Below, piece by piece: positions 50,075-62,033 of a DNA stretch of 64,000 bases. Position numbers and translations under genes: made by a program. The DNA is from Coriobacteriaceae bacterium. GTDB lineage: Bacteria; Actinomycetota; Coriobacteriia; Coriobacteriales; Coriobacteriaceae. Position 1 is the stretch's first letter, and each line of letters starts with the position of its first letter. The stretch lies in assembly GCA_030525945.1 (NCBI GenBank), contig JAUNDT010000001.1, forward strand, positions 1-64,000, written 5' to 3'. Under the pieces are notes generated by a model. It worked only from the letters and a program-made list of their open reading frames with translations. It was not told where the DNA came from and did not search any database.

Positions 50075-52858
50075 CTACTTGCGACGCTTGGCCTGCGTGA
50101 CGCCCATGCCCGTAAGGACCGCGCCCGCAGCAGCCGCAAATGCGAGCATGCTGGCCGGGTCGCCGGTCTGGGCAAGGCCGCCCTCGCTCATCTCGTCACC
50201 CGGCTTGTCGCCAGGCTTCTCAGCGGGCTTGTCGCCCGGCTTCTCCGGATCCGGATCGACGGGCACCTCGTTCTTCGTCCACTTGGCAATGACGGTCATG
50301 TCGTCCATTACCGGCGCCGTGGGATCGAATGCCTTGGTGTAACCGGCATCGAGGAACCAGCCCTCGAACGTGTAGCCCTTGCACGTCGGCTGAGGCACGA
50401 GGTTCGCGTCAATGGCGGTGCCCTCCTCCACCTCAACCGTCACGTTCTCCGTCTGCTTGATCAGGTCGTCGAACGTCACCGTGTGCATCACGGGCTCCGG
50501 CTCGGGCTCGGGCACCTCAGGGGCTGCCGCGCGCGAGATCTCGGTCAGACCGGTGTACACGCGATCGGACTCGGAATGCGTCAGCATGCGGTCCGCCTCG
50601 CTGCTCGGGATGTTGTTCGAGCCGTTCGGGAACTTCATGCCGTCAAACAGCGCCGTCACCTGGGCCGCCATGTCGCCGCCCTGGGCAACCAGGAAGCGCG
50701 CCTTGCACACGTCGCGAATGCCCTGCTTGAACATTTCGTAACGCGGCGAGCTGTAGTAGCCCTTGGGGTTCTCGGCGAGCTTGGCGGGGTCGTACACGCC
50801 GTCCTTGCCCAGCTCAAGCGGGTAAATGAACCACGGGTCGCCCGGCTCCCAGTTGTTGAACGTGGTGTCGCCGTACATGTCGTTGGTCCAGGCATCAAGC
50901 GCCCAACGCAGATAACCGTCGGTGTGAAGCGTCTGCGAGTAGAGCGCCGACCAGTAGGTGTCGCCCGGGTCGGCCTGCTGCGAGCTGTTGGGGTAGTCGC
51001 CCGTGCAAGTGTACATGGTGGTCTCGAGGCCCTTTTCGCGACGGGCGTCGACGAAGGCGTACCACTGGTTCATATCCCACTTGCTCAGCACGTGCTTCTG
51101 GCCAACGGAAATGTCGTCGAGGTACTGGTCCTCGCCCACCTGGTCGGGGGCGTAGTTGATGGCCGCGGCCGTCTTGAGGGCCTTGCCCTCGGAGTTCTTG
51201 TGCTCCTTGATGAACTTGCACACGCCGTCGATGGCGGGGCGCTCGTCAAAGGCGATGTAGGTGATGTCGAACCAGCCCTTCTTCTCGAGGTGCTTGATGA
51301 AGTCCTCGAGGAATGGCGTCCAGATCTCCTTCCACTCCTTGGAGAGCGGCTTGAGGTCCTTCTTCACGATCTCGCCCGTGGTGGCGTCGGTGTACGTCAC
51401 GCGGTTGTTCCACGGGATCATGGAGTAGCACTTGATCTTGCCGTGGTCGGTTGCGGGGTCGATGACGCCGCACTCGATGCCGAACTCGACCCACTGGTCG
51501 AACAGCGTGTAGTCGTACTCCCAGCCGTCCGCGGTCTTGGTCCACGTGACCATGCCCTCGTCGGAGTAGTAGCACTGGTGACCCCAGGCCTCGTCGACGA
51601 TGTTGGCCACGAAGTCGTCGCCACCCATAGCGGCGTAGTCGGTCAGAATGCCCTTGTAGTACTGGCGGAAGTCCTCGTCCAGGAACTTCTCAAGGGGAGC
51701 GTCCTTACCCACGGTGGCGCCCCACAGGCCGTTACCGCCCTGGCCGCCCCAGATGTCGCTCTTGCCAAAGTAGTAGCCGGTGGCGGAGAAGGGGTGCTGC
51801 CACAGCTGGACGCTGTAGCCGACCTCCTGCGCCGTGGGCTGGAGCAGGTTGATGACCTCAAGGGTGTAGGTGAACTCGTAAGAGGTCTCGCCCGCCTTGA
51901 CCGTGATGGTCGAGGTGTACACGCCGGGCGCCGCGTCCGTGGGGACGTTGATGTTCAGCCACGCAAAGGCCAGCGTCTCGGCCGGGATGTCGAAGCCGTT
52001 GTTCGGATAGTAGATGACATCCGGGTAGTTGACCTTCTTGCCCGACATGCCGCGGTTCGCGTCGGCCGCGACCTCGCGCAGCCAGTTCACGTCAACGTTG
52101 GCGGAGTCGATCACCGCGCCGCCCTCGTTCACGAAGTCGCCGACCTCGACCATCACGTCCTTGATCTCGTGATCGCGCGTGGCCACGCCGATCTTGGACA
52201 GGCGGGTATCACCCAGCCATGCCGCGTCGCGCCACTCAGCGGTCGTGTTGGTCTTTGCCTCGTTGTAGGCGTTGTCCGGAATGTCGAGGAGCTTCTCGTC
52301 GCCCACGAAGGCGTTGAAGTCCTTAACCGGATCCGTGGACTCGTAGCCCTTGGCAACGGCGTACTGGAGGGACACGCCGAGCACGCTTGCGGCACTCGGG
52401 TTAGCCTTGTCCAGCACCTTCACATGGGCAACGTGCGCGCCCTGGGTAAGCCCGTCCACTGCGAAGAGCTTCTGGTTGCCCGCGCGCTGAGCCGCGTAGC
52501 AATCGACCTCGGTCGTCTTGCCGTCGTCGATCTGCACGCTCATGTAGCGATGGTTGGGGGCCTTGATGCCGTAGAGCTCGAGGCCCGTGCCCTCAAAGCT
52601 GATGTCAACGGTAGCGCCAACGTTATTGGCCCAATGCTCGGTCGACTCGGGTGAGCCGGAGCCGCCCGCGGTCCAGCCGCCATGGTTCGCATCGCCGTCC
52701 GAATACGACCAGCGGGCGTCCGTATCGTCAATGACCACGTCGGTGCCAGACGCCTTGACCGCCTGAGCCGCCGTTGGCATGCACGCGAGGAACATCACGC
52801 CGAACAGAGCGAGGCACGCAGCTACCCCCTTCCAAACCTTCCGTACGTGCGCGTTCAT
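50075..52858 (-). CDS. Cell-wall-anchored GH123-type (DUF4091) glycosidase
   Basis: A 927-aa surface enzyme. A signal peptide (1-33) leads to a beta-sandwich carbohydrate-binding-like domain (about 37-150), an N-terminal GH123-type beta domain (about 190-345) and the DUF4091 catalytic barrel (about 350-700) with CYSMIPWNNRV and ITYIAFDERPAIDG; the Asp538-Glu539 pair matches the substrate-assisted catalytic pair of GH123 N-acetyl-beta-galactosaminidases. Then follow a Listeria-Bacteroides-type repeat (about 775-845), a Pro/Glu/Lys spacer and a sortase signal LAQTG at 895 with hydrophobic tail and KRRK. Would trim GalNAc from host glycans, matching the PTS/AgaS regulon; activity is inferred. 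Confidence 0.82.
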   Translation of the reverse strand: MNAHVRKVWKGVAACLALFGVMFLACMPTAAQAVKASGTDVVIDDTDARWSYSDGDANHGGWTAGGSGSPESTEHWANNVGATVDISFEGTGLELYGIKAPNHRYMSVQIDDGKTTEVDCYAAQRAGNQKLFAVDGLTQGAHVAHVKVLDKANPSAASVLGVSLQYAVAKGYESTDPVKDFNAFVGDEKLLDIPDNAYNEAKTNTTAEWRDAAWLGDTRLSKIGVATRDHEIKDVMVEVGDFVNEGGAVIDSANVDVNWLREVAADANRGMSGKKVNYPDVIYYPNNGFDIPAETLAFAWLNINVPTDAAPGVYTSTITVKAGETSYEFTYTLEVINLLQPTAQEVGYSVQLWQHPFSATGYYFGKSDIWGGQGGNGLWGATVGKDAPLEKFLDEDFRQYYKGILTDYAAMGGDDFVANIVDEAWGHQCYYSDEGMVTWTKTADGWEYDYTLFDQWVEFGIECGVIDPATDHGKIKCYSMIPWNNRVTYTDATTGEIVKKDLKPLSKEWKEIWTPFLEDFIKHLEKKGWFDITYIAFDERPAIDGVCKFIKEHKNSEGKALKTAAAINYAPDQVGEDQYLDDISVGQKHVLSKWDMNQWYAFVDARREKGLETTMYTCTGDYPNSSQQADPGDTYWSALYSQTLHTDGYLRWALDAWTNDMYGDTTFNNWEPGDPWFIYPLELGKDGVYDPAKLAENPKGYYSSPRYEMFKQGIRDVCKARFLVAQGGDMAAQVTALFDGMKFPNGSNNIPSSEADRMLTHSESDRVYTGLTEISRAAAPEVPEPEPEPVMHTVTFDDLIKQTENVTVEVEEGTAIDANLVPQPTCKGYTFEGWFLDAGYTKAFDPTAPVMDDMTVIAKWTKNEVPVDPDPEKPGDKPAEKPGDKPGDEMSEGGLAQTGDPASMLAFAAAAGAVLTGMGVTQAKRRK

Positions 52859-53081
52859 TGGTTCTCCTTTCTACGCGCTTATCCAGTGGGGAGGGTCGCT
52901 CCCCCATCCTGAGTAATTATGCCTAAGTATTCGCACTTTTGAGTAGGAATTTTGGACGCCCCGCTCGGGCATGCATCCGCACCCACGCACTCCGAGCCAA
53001 CACCCCTCGCGCGCCCCGAACCAGCGCTGCTTGTGCGCCCGAAGCCAGCACCCCTCCGTTCACGCACCTCTCCTCTTTTCC
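52859..53081. other. Intergenic region upstream of the GH123-type gene
   Basis: No gene is seen. The part at 52970-53070 carries degenerate copies of CCGARCCAGCACCC-like units. A CATAAT hexamer on the minus strand (near 52918) may belong to the GH123 promoter. Confidence 0.35.
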
Positions 53082-53122
53082 AAAACAAAAAGCCGCCCAC
53101 CGGAAAACATCCGATGGGCGGC
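53082..53122 (-). terminator. Terminator after the glycyl-radical subunit gene
   Basis: GCCGCCCACCGG (53092-53103) pairs with CCGATGGGCGGC (53111-53122) with one non-Watson-Crick position; the minus strand continues TTTTTGTTTT. Confidence 0.85.
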
Positions 53123-53162
53123 CAGAAAAGCCTTGACAGGCGAGAGACTCTGAATCAGAGAA

Positions 53163-53414
53163 TTAGAAGCCCTCGTGGAAGGTGCGGGAGATGACCTCGT
53201 CCTGCTGATCCTTGGTGAGGTTGTGGAAGTTCACGGCGTAGCCGGACACGCGAACGGTCAGCTGCGGGTACTTCTCGGGGTGAGCCTGGGCGTCGAGCAG
53301 CGTGTCGCGGTTGAACACGTTGACGTTCAGGTGGTGGCCACCCTTCTCAGCGTAGGCGTCGATCATGCTCACGAGGTTATCGGCCTGAGCCTGGGGGATG
53401 TCAGCAACCTTCAT
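53163..53414 (-). CDS. Stand-alone glycyl-radical subunit of pyruvate formate-lyase (GrcA-like)
   Basis: An 83-aa protein equal to the C-terminal end of a normal [22 protein letters not shown] and [19 protein letters not shown] carry the radical Gly in RVSGYA, then [12 protein letters not shown]. The separate pflB gene upstream ends before this region, so this subunit appears to be required for catalysis rather than a spare as in E. coli GrcA/YfiD. Start 53414 follows AAAAGGAG. It has its own promoter (53472-53499) and terminator. Confidence 0.92.
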   Translation of the reverse strand: MKVADIPQAQADNLVSMIDAYAEKGGHHLNVNVFNRDTLLDAQAHPEKYPQLTVRVSGYAVNFHNLTKDQQDEVISRTFHEGF

Positions 53415-53471
53415 GGTGCGCTCCTTTTCATACATTGGCGCCGAAGCGTCGTAGTAGGAATTGTTACTGAA

Positions 53472-53499
53472 ATTATATCAGTAGAAAGACCCTCGGCAA
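53472..53499 (-). promoter_or_regulatory. Promoter of the glycyl-radical subunit gene
   Basis: Minus-strand TTGCCG (53494-53499) and TATAAT (53472-53477), 16 bp apart, about 60 bp before the start codon. Confidence 0.65.
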
Positions 53500-53533
53500 G
53501 TGTAAATGTTACTTGCGCGACAGTCTTTACAAA

Positions 53534-53571
53534 GGCTCCGCCCGCTCGCCTATAACGTTGCGGGCGGAGCC
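53534..53571 (-). terminator. Hairpin between pflB and the glycyl-radical gene
   Basis: Perfect 12-bp stem GGCTCCGCCCGC (53534-53545) with 53560-53571, 14-nt loop, then TTTG. It allows independent expression of the two subunits. Confidence 0.7.
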
Positions 53572-53586
53572 GTTACTCAGCAGACC

Positions 53587-55701
<2,115 letters not shown>

Positions 55702-55895
55702 TGCGTGACCACGCTCCTCGTCGTGCCCGGCGGGACCCGTTGTCCCGCTCCTTGGTATCCCCGCTCCGACCGCAAGGCCTTTGGGGCACGTTCGACCGCT
55801 CACCGAAAAATTGAGCACGTCCATGCCGAATAACCTGCCGTTGACCGAAGATTTATTCACGCATAGAAGTTTACCATAGCGACCTATGCTTCACG

Positions 55896-55920
55896 ATTAC
55901 GTAATTGAGACTTTTTCTCA
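55896..55920. promoter_or_regulatory. Adjacent palindromes in the pflB-deoD divergent region
   Basis: ATTACGTAAT (55896-55905) abuts TGAGA-N5-TCTCA (55906-55920), about 200 bp before pflB. Candidate binding sites for a redox or anaerobic regulator; neither matches a site I can name. The rest of 55702-56087 holds no gene. Confidence 0.4.
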
Positions 55921-56028
55921 TTCATTTTTCGTCGACAGACCCGGTTGCTTTAGCCAAATAAAGCCCCTGACCTGCGAAGCCGTTCGCAGAAATACGCGCC
56001 AGCGACCGATTTGAGACGCAAAGCCCCC

Positions 56029-56034
56029 TATAAT
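56029..56034 (+). promoter_or_regulatory. -10 box of deoD
   Basis: TATAAT 54 bp before the start codon; no good -35 match at the usual distance. Confidence 0.4.
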
Positions 56035-56087
56035 CGTGAGAAAGTGTACTCTAAGGTATCTACGACGCAAGGAGGCCTCGTCCCATT

Positions 56088-56807
56088 ATGGAAAGCACCC
56101 CAACGCCCCACAACGGGGCCAAGCTCGGCGACATCGCCAAAACGGTCCTCATGCCCGGCGATCCGCTGCGCGCCAAATACATCGCCGACAACTATCTCGA
56201 GGACGTTCGCTGCTTCAACGAAGTCCGCAACATGCTGGGCTACACCGGCACCTATAAGGGACACCCCGTCTCGGTCATGGGCGGCGGCATGGGCATGCCC
56301 TCGATCGGCATCTACTCCTACGAGCTCTACGAGTTCTACGGCGTCGAGTCCATCATCCGCGTGGGCTCCGCCGGCGGCATTGACCCGTCCGTGCGCGTGC
56401 GCGACGTCGTTGCCGGCATGGGCGCCTGCACCGACTCGAACTTTGCCGCGCAGTACCGCCTGCCCGGAACGTTCGCGCCCATCGCCAGCTACGACCTGCT
56501 CGAGCGCGCCGTGGCCGCCGGCCGCGCGCAGGGCGTCGAGGTCAAAGTGGGCAACGTGCTCTCCTCCGACCATTTCTACCAGGACGACCCGAACGCCACC
56601 GCCACGTGGCAGAAGATGGGCGTCCTCGCCGTCGAGATGGAGGCCGCCGCGCTCTACATGAACGCCGCCCGCGCCGGCAAGAAGGCCCTGTGCCTGCTCA
56701 CCGTCTCCGACCTGCCGCTTACGGGCGAGTCTCTCCCCGCAGACGAGCGCCAGTCGAGCTTCACCCAGATGATGGAGATCGCGCTGTCCCTCGCGCTCCC
56801 CGCGTAG
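56088..56807 (+). CDS. deoD: Purine-nucleoside phosphorylase
   Basis: A 239-aa hexameric-type enzyme splitting purine (deoxy)nucleosides into base and (deoxy)ribose 1-phosphate. [18 protein letters not shown] near 20-37 (phosphate-binding), [16 protein letters not shown] near 64, [10 protein letters not shown] near 87 and VEMEAAALY near 181 are the DeoD signatures. Start 56088 follows AAGGAGG. First gene of the nucleoside salvage block. Confidence 0.95.
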   Translation: MESTPTPHNGAKLGDIAKTVLMPGDPLRAKYIADNYLEDVRCFNEVRNMLGYTGTYKGHPVSVMGGGMGMPSIGIYSYELYEFYGVESIIRVGSAGGIDPSVRVRDVVAGMGACTDSNFAAQYRLPGTFAPIASYDLLERAVAAGRAQGVEVKVGNVLSSDHFYQDDPNATATWQKMGVLAVEMEAAALYMNAARAGKKALCLLTVSDLPLTGESLPADERQSSFTQMMEIALSLALPA

Positions 56808-56821
56808 CGCGTTCCCCTACG

Positions 56822-56857
56822 GCCCGGACCCGCTCCAAGCGCGGGGCCCGGGCTTTG
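56822..56857 (+). terminator. Hairpin after deoD
   Basis: GC-rich stem (GCCCGG-CCCGC with its complement, one bulge) followed by TTTGCTG; a weak T-run, so possibly partial. Confidence 0.5.
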
Positions 56858-57012
56858 CTGTATCCGTCGTGCGCGCGGGCGTTGAACGACCCCGCATACC
56901 AGCGACGGCCCGCATGGTCTTTCGCCGCGCCCTTGCTCAGGCGCGGCAGAAGATGAGGGCGCCTTCAGGCTCCCTCTTATATAGGTATTCCACATCGCAA
57001 GAAAGGAAGAGC

Positions 57013-58077
57013 ATGAAGAAGAATCGTCTCATGGGTCTTGCCTTGGCCGGCGCCGTTGCGCTGACCGTTGCCGGCTGCGGCGGCCAGGCCGCTCCCGCCG
57101 GCTCCGAGGACAAGTCCGCCTCCGCCGAGGCCGATTACAAGGTCCAGATGGTCACCGACATGGGCGGCGTGAACGACCAGTCGTTCAACCAGCTCGCCTG
57201 GGAGGGCCTGCAGCAGCTCGAGGACGAGACCGGCATCCCGGTGAACTACACCGAGTCCAAGCAGGAGGCCGACTACGCCACCAACCTGGACAAGGCCGTT
57301 GACGCCGGCTCCAACACCGTGTGGGGCATCGGCTTCGCCATGGCTGACGCCATCCAGACTGCCGCCAAGTCCAACCCCGATGTGCACTTCGCCATCATCG
57401 ACAACGCCTATCCCGAGGACGCGCTCCTCGACAACCTCACCGGCGTGACCTTCAAGACCCAGGAGCCTTCCTTCGTGGCCGGCTACATCGCGGCCATGAC
57501 CACCCAGACCGGCAAGGTCGGTTTCATCGGCGGCATGAAGTCCGATGTTCTTGAGACCTTCAACTGGGGCTTCCAGGCCGGCGTTGCCTACGCTAACGCC
57601 ACCGAGGGCAAGGACGTCAAGGTCGTGTCCCAGTACATCGAGACCTTCACCGACGCCGCCAAGGGCAAGGCCGCTGGTCAGAAGATGTACTCCGACGGCT
57701 GCGACATCGTGTTCGCCTGCGCCGGCAACGCTGGCAACGGCGTGATCGAGTCCGCCACCGAGGCCAACAAGATGGTCATCGGCGTCGACAAGGACCAGTA
57801 CGATCTGGCTCCCGAGAACATGCTGACCTCCGTTATGAAGAACGTTGACCAGGCTGTCATCGAGGTCTCCAAGCAGGCTGCCGACGGCGAGGAGGTCGGT
57901 GGCAAGAACATCGAGCTCTCCGCCAAGGACGGCGCCGTTGCCATCTCCGAGCACCACGACCTCATGGAGGACGCCGTGTACGAGAAGGCCCAGGATCTGT
58001 TCAAGCAGATCAAGGACGGCAAGATCACGCCTCCTGGCACCGAGAAGGATTTCAACGCCTACGTTGAGTCCCTCTAA
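57013..58077 (+). CDS. BMP-family nucleoside-binding lipoprotein
   Basis: A 354-aa substrate-binding protein of the BmpA/PnrA/Med group. A lipoprotein signal ends in VAGC with Cys22; MVTDMGGVNDQSFNQLAWEG near 50 is the family motif that binds the nucleoside, and FKTQEPSFVAGYIAA and GFIGGMKSDVLETFNWGFQAG follow. Start 57013 follows GAAAGGAAG. It serves the ATPase and two permeases downstream. Confidence 0.95.
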   Translation: MKKNRLMGLALAGAVALTVAGCGGQAAPAGSEDKSASAEADYKVQMVTDMGGVNDQSFNQLAWEGLQQLEDETGIPVNYTESKQEADYATNLDKAVDAGSNTVWGIGFAMADAIQTAAKSNPDVHFAIIDNAYPEDALLDNLTGVTFKTQEPSFVAGYIAAMTTQTGKVGFIGGMKSDVLETFNWGFQAGVAYANATEGKDVKVVSQYIETFTDAAKGKAAGQKMYSDGCDIVFACAGNAGNGVIESATEANKMVIGVDKDQYDLAPENMLTSVMKNVDQAVIEVSKQAADGEEVGGKNIELSAKDGAVAISEHHDLMEDAVYEKAQDLFKQIKDGKITPPGTEKDFNAYVESL

Positions 58078-58290
58078 GGATTGATGTTTGGGGAGAGCCG
58101 GCGCATGCGGGCTCTCCCTTGCGCCACGTACGCGGCTCGCGCGAGCAGGCGAGCCGCCCCGTGTTGGGGGCGCCCTCGGAACCTGAGTTCCCAGACGCTC
58201 CCAACACGGGGCGAACACCCGATTTGAGCCGAGCAGACCACCTCGGCAGCCGCAGATGAGCGGCTACACCACAGGAAGGAGAAGCGGCCT

Positions 58291-59817
58291 ATGGAGCCAG
58301 ACGCGCGCTACGCGGTGCAGATGAGCGGCATCGTTAAGACGTTCGGCACGTTCACCGCTCTGGACCATGTGGACCTCACGGTGCGCAAGGGCACGGTCCA
58401 TGCGGTTTTGGGAGAGAACGGCGCGGGCAAGAGCACGCTCATGAACGTGCTATACGGCCTGTACCAGGCCGATGAGGGGCAGGTCTTCCTCAACGGCGAG
58501 CCCGCGAGCATCAACAACCCCACCCAGGCCATCGCCCATGGCATCGGCATGGTCCACCAGCACTTCATGCTCGTGGACAACTTCACCGTCACCCAGAACA
58601 TCATCCTGGGCGACGAGACCTGCAAGGGCGCGGGCATCCTCGACATGAAGAAGGCGCGCGAGCGCGTATGCCAGATCATCGAGCAGTACGGCCTGGAGGT
58701 CGACCCGGACGCCAAGATCGAGGACATCTCGGTGGGCATGCAGCAGCGCGTCGAGATCTTGAAGGCGCTGTACCGCGGCGCCGACGTCCTCATTTTGGAC
58801 GAGCCCACCGCCGTGCTCACCCCGCAGGAGATCGAGCGCCTGATCCAGATCATGCGCGACCTCACCGCCGCGGGCAAGACGATCATCGTCATCACCCACA
58901 AGCTCAAGGAGATCAAGGCCTCCGCGGACACCTGCACCATCATTCGCCGCGGCTGCTACGTGGGCGAGGTCGAGGTGGCCAAGGTCACCGAGGAGGAGCT
59001 CGCCGACATGATGGTGGGCCACCACGTGAACCTGACGGTGGACAAGACGCCCGCCCAGCCCGGCGAGGCGATTTTTGAGATTCGCGACCTGCACGTTAAG
59101 GACGAGCGCGGCATCGAGGCGGTCAAGGGCCTCAACCTCACCGTGCACGCCGGCGAGATCGTGGGCCTGGCGGGCATCGACGGCAACGGCCAAAAGGAGC
59201 TCGTCGAGGCCATCACCTGCCTGGCCAAGGCAACCGGTGGCAAGGTCATGGTCCGCGGGGCCGAGATTCAAAACACCAGCCCCCGCAACGTGATCGACCA
59301 TAAGGTTTCGACCATCCACGAGGACCGCCAGAAGCGCGGCCTGGTGCTGCCGTTCACCGTGGCGGAGAACGCCGTACTCGAGAAGTACCGCACGCCCGAG
59401 TTCGGCGCGCGTGGCGTGCTCGACCGCGCCAAGATGCACGAGTTCACCGAGCAGCTCATCGCCGACTACGACATCCGCCCCGCCGACTGCGCGACCAAGA
59501 CCGCGGGCGGCCTTTCCGGCGGCAACCAGCAAAAGGTCATCATCGCGCGCGAGGTGTCCAACGACCCCGACGTGCTCATCGCCGTCCAGCCCACGCGCGG
59601 CCTGGACGTGGGCGCCATCGAGTACGTCCACAAGGCGCTCGTAGCCGAGCGCGACCGCGGCACCGCGATTCTGCTCATCTCCCTCGAGCTCGACGAGGTC
59701 ATGAGCGTCTCGGACACCATCAGCGTTATCTACGACGGCGCGATCGCCGGCACGTTCAAGCAAGGAGAGGTCGACGAGAACAAGCTCGGCCTGCTCATGG
59801 CGGGAGGTGAAGCGTAA
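58291..59817 (+). CDS. Nucleoside ABC transporter ATP-binding protein (double ATPase)
   Basis: A 508-aa RbsA/NupO-type protein with two ATPase halves. The first has GENGAGKST, an unusual signature region SVGMQQRVEILKALYRGADV and LILDEPTAVLTPQE; the second has GLAGIDGNGQKELVE and GGLSGGNQQKVIIAREV with diverged Walker motifs, as usual for this family. Start 58291 follows GGAAGGAGAAG. Stop is 3 bp before the permease start. Confidence 0.95.
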   Translation: MEPDARYAVQMSGIVKTFGTFTALDHVDLTVRKGTVHAVLGENGAGKSTLMNVLYGLYQADEGQVFLNGEPASINNPTQAIAHGIGMVHQHFMLVDNFTVTQNIILGDETCKGAGILDMKKARERVCQIIEQYGLEVDPDAKIEDISVGMQQRVEILKALYRGADVLILDEPTAVLTPQEIERLIQIMRDLTAAGKTIIVITHKLKEIKASADTCTIIRRGCYVGEVEVAKVTEEELADMMVGHHVNLTVDKTPAQPGEAIFEIRDLHVKDERGIEAVKGLNLTVHAGEIVGLAGIDGNGQKELVEAITCLAKATGGKVMVRGAEIQNTSPRNVIDHKVSTIHEDRQKRGLVLPFTVAENAVLEKYRTPEFGARGVLDRAKMHEFTEQLIADYDIRPADCATKTAGGLSGGNQQKVIIAREVSNDPDVLIAVQPTRGLDVGAIEYVHKALVAERDRGTAILLISLELDEVMSVSDTISVIYDGAIAGTFKQGEVDENKLGLLMAGGEA

Positions 59818-59820
59818 ATC

Positions 59821-61068
59821 ATGGCATCTGCATCCGCTATCGCCCCCAAGGGCAAGGCCTCGCAGGACAGCCTGCTGCAACGCATCCTAAAGAAGCCCAT
59901 TACGGCGACGTTCATCGCCATCTTCCTGGGCTTTGTGGTGGCGGCCATCCTGCTGGCAGCCGCGGGCTACGACCCCATCGCGTCGTTCACCGCGCTGTTC
60001 GAGGGTGTATTCTCCAAGCCCAAGTACATCTCCAACACCATCATCAAGGCGGCGCCCATCATCCTCACGGGCATCTCCGTGGCGTTCGCCTTTAAGACGG
60101 GCATGTTCAACATCGGCGCCGAGGGCCAGTACGTGGCCGGCACCGTGTGCGCGGTGATTGTGGGCTCTACCCTCGATCTGCCCATGTTCCTGCAGATTCC
60201 CGCCGTTGTGCTCGCGGGCGTTGCCGGCGGCGCGCTCATTGGCTCAATCACGGGCTTTTTGAAGGCGCGCTTTGGCATCCACGAGGTCATCACCGCCATC
60301 ATGCTCAACTGGACGATGCTTTACCTCAACAACTTCGTGGTGAACTCCGCAATGTTCCATCGCCCCAGCTCAACCTCGTCGATCCCGGTCAACGACTCGA
60401 GCTTTACCATGATCTTGCCCGAGTGGAAGCTCTCCGACCAGGGCCTCGAGACGCTGCGCAACGTGCCGTGGCTGTACGACTTCCTCGTTAAGAGCGACGT
60501 GAACATTGCGTTTTTGGTCGCCATTCTGGTCGCCATCCTCATTTGGTTCGTGCTCTACCGCTCCAAGCTCGGCTTTGAGCTGCGCGCCGTGGGCTTCAAC
60601 CGCGACGCCGCCGAGTTCGCCGGTATGCCGGTCGAGCGCAACACCGTGCTCGCCATGACCATTGCCGGCGGCATCTCCGGCCTGGCGGGCGCCCTTATGA
60701 TCACGGGCATCGCCCCGCACTGCATCTCCACCCTCGCGGGCTTTGAGAACTACGGCTTCAACGGCTTCTCCGTTGCGCTCATCGCCGGCTCCTCGCCTAT
60801 CGGCTGCATCTTCGCCGGTCTGCTGTTCGGCGGTCTGCTCTACGGCGGCACCTCGGTGCAGATGGCCGTGGGCGCCCCCACCGACATCATCAACATCATG
60901 ATCGGCACGATCGTGTTCTTCGTGGCGCTCGCCCGCGTGGTCACGCTCATTGCCCAGCATCTCGAGAAGCGCTCCGCCGAGAAGGCGAACGGCTCCGGCG
61001 GCGCCTGCGCCGAAGTTGGTGCCCCCGCATCCGCGCAGGCCAAGGGGCAGGAGGAATCCCATGCTTAA
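59821..61068 (+). CDS. Nucleoside ABC transporter permease (NupP-like)
   Basis: A 415-aa BPD_transp_2-type permease with about ten hydrophobic segments; FNIGAEGQYVAGTV near 97 and GFNRDAAEFAGMPVERN near 258 are family landmarks. The C-terminal 30 residues are an Ala/Glu/Ser-rich cytoplasmic tail. Its end overlaps the start of the second permease by 8 bp. Confidence 0.94.
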   Translation: MASASAIAPKGKASQDSLLQRILKKPITATFIAIFLGFVVAAILLAAAGYDPIASFTALFEGVFSKPKYISNTIIKAAPIILTGISVAFAFKTGMFNIGAEGQYVAGTVCAVIVGSTLDLPMFLQIPAVVLAGVAGGALIGSITGFLKARFGIHEVITAIMLNWTMLYLNNFVVNSAMFHRPSSTSSIPVNDSSFTMILPEWKLSDQGLETLRNVPWLYDFLVKSDVNIAFLVAILVAILIWFVLYRSKLGFELRAVGFNRDAAEFAGMPVERNTVLAMTIAGGISGLAGALMITGIAPHCISTLAGFENYGFNGFSVALIAGSSPIGCIFAGLLFGGLLYGGTSVQMAVGAPTDIINIMIGTIVFFVALARVVTLIAQHLEKRSAEKANGSGGACAEVGAPASAQAKGQEESHA

Positions 61069-61984
61069 CAACATCTGCCTGCTCATTGGCATCACCCTCA
61101 TGTACGCCACCCCGCTCGTGTTCGGCGCGTTGGGCGGCGTGATTTCCGAGCGCTCCGGCGTGGTGAACATCGGTATTGAGGGCATGATGACCATCGGCGC
61201 CCTCTCCGGTGCCGCCGTCTCGTTCTTTACCGGTAACGCCTGGCTCGGCTTTTTGGTCGCCGGCCTGGCGGGTGGCGCCTTCGCCCTGCTGCACGCCGTG
61301 GCTGCCGTCACCTTCAAGGCCGACCAAAATGTCTCGGGCATTGCCCTCAACCTGCTGGGACCTGGCATCGCGCTGTTCGTCGCCCGCCTGATTTGGGACG
61401 GCGGTACGCAGAGCCCGATCATCGAGACCCTGCCCAAGATCTTTGGCAGCGGCGCCTTTGCCGGCAGCCCGCTGGCCAACTTCAACGTCGACATCACCGT
61501 GGTGCTGGGCATCCTGGCCACCATTGTGGTGTGGTTCGTGCTCTACAAGACCAAGTGGGGCCTGCGCGTGCGCGCCGTGGGTGAGCACCCGGCGGCCGCA
61601 GACACCCTGGGCATCAACGTGAGCCGCATCCGCTTCATCTGCGTGGTGCTCTCCGGCATGATGGCCGGTTTTGGCGGCGCCTCCATCACGCTCGCCATCA
61701 TTCCGCAGTTCACGCAGACCGCCGTTGCCGGTCAGGGCTTCATCGCGCTCGCCGCGGTCATCTTTGGCAAGTGGACGCCGCACGGCGCGTTCGGCGCCTG
61801 CCTGCTGTTCGGCATGGCGCAGGCCCTCGTGATCATCCTCGGCGGCGGCGTGGTGCCGATCCCCTCCGAGATCCTCGCCTGCATGCCTTACATTCTCACC
61901 CTCGTGGTGCTCGTCCTGTTCGTGGGTCGCTCCGTTGCGCCCAAGGCAGACGGCGTGCCTTACGAGAAGGGTTCGCGCGGGTAA
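61061..61984 (+). CDS. Nucleoside ABC transporter permease (NupQ-like)
   Basis: A 307-aa second permease. VNIGIEGMMTIGALSGA near 32, GEHPAAADTLGINVSRIR near 177 and a final membrane helix plus short tail fit the family. Start 61061 follows GAGGAAT and overlaps the preceding gene. Confidence 0.94.
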   Translation: MLNNICLLIGITLMYATPLVFGALGGVISERSGVVNIGIEGMMTIGALSGAAVSFFTGNAWLGFLVAGLAGGAFALLHAVAAVTFKADQNVSGIALNLLGPGIALFVARLIWDGGTQSPIIETLPKIFGSGAFAGSPLANFNVDITVVLGILATIVVWFVLYKTKWGLRVRAVGEHPAAADTLGINVSRIRFICVVLSGMMAGFGGASITLAIIPQFTQTAVAGQGFIALAAVIFGKWTPHGAFGACLLFGMAQALVIILGGGVVPIPSEILACMPYILTLVVLVLFVGRSVAPKADGVPYEKGSRG

Positions 61985-62033
61985 TTGATCCCATCGGGAG
62001 GCTCGCCGACTCAGCCTGTCCAGGGAGGCGGGC

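Noticed and set aside
49916-52654. 912-codon plus-strand frame opposite the GH123-type gene
   Set aside because: Shadow of a high-GC gene; repetitive Val/Leu/His/Asp composition and no start signals.
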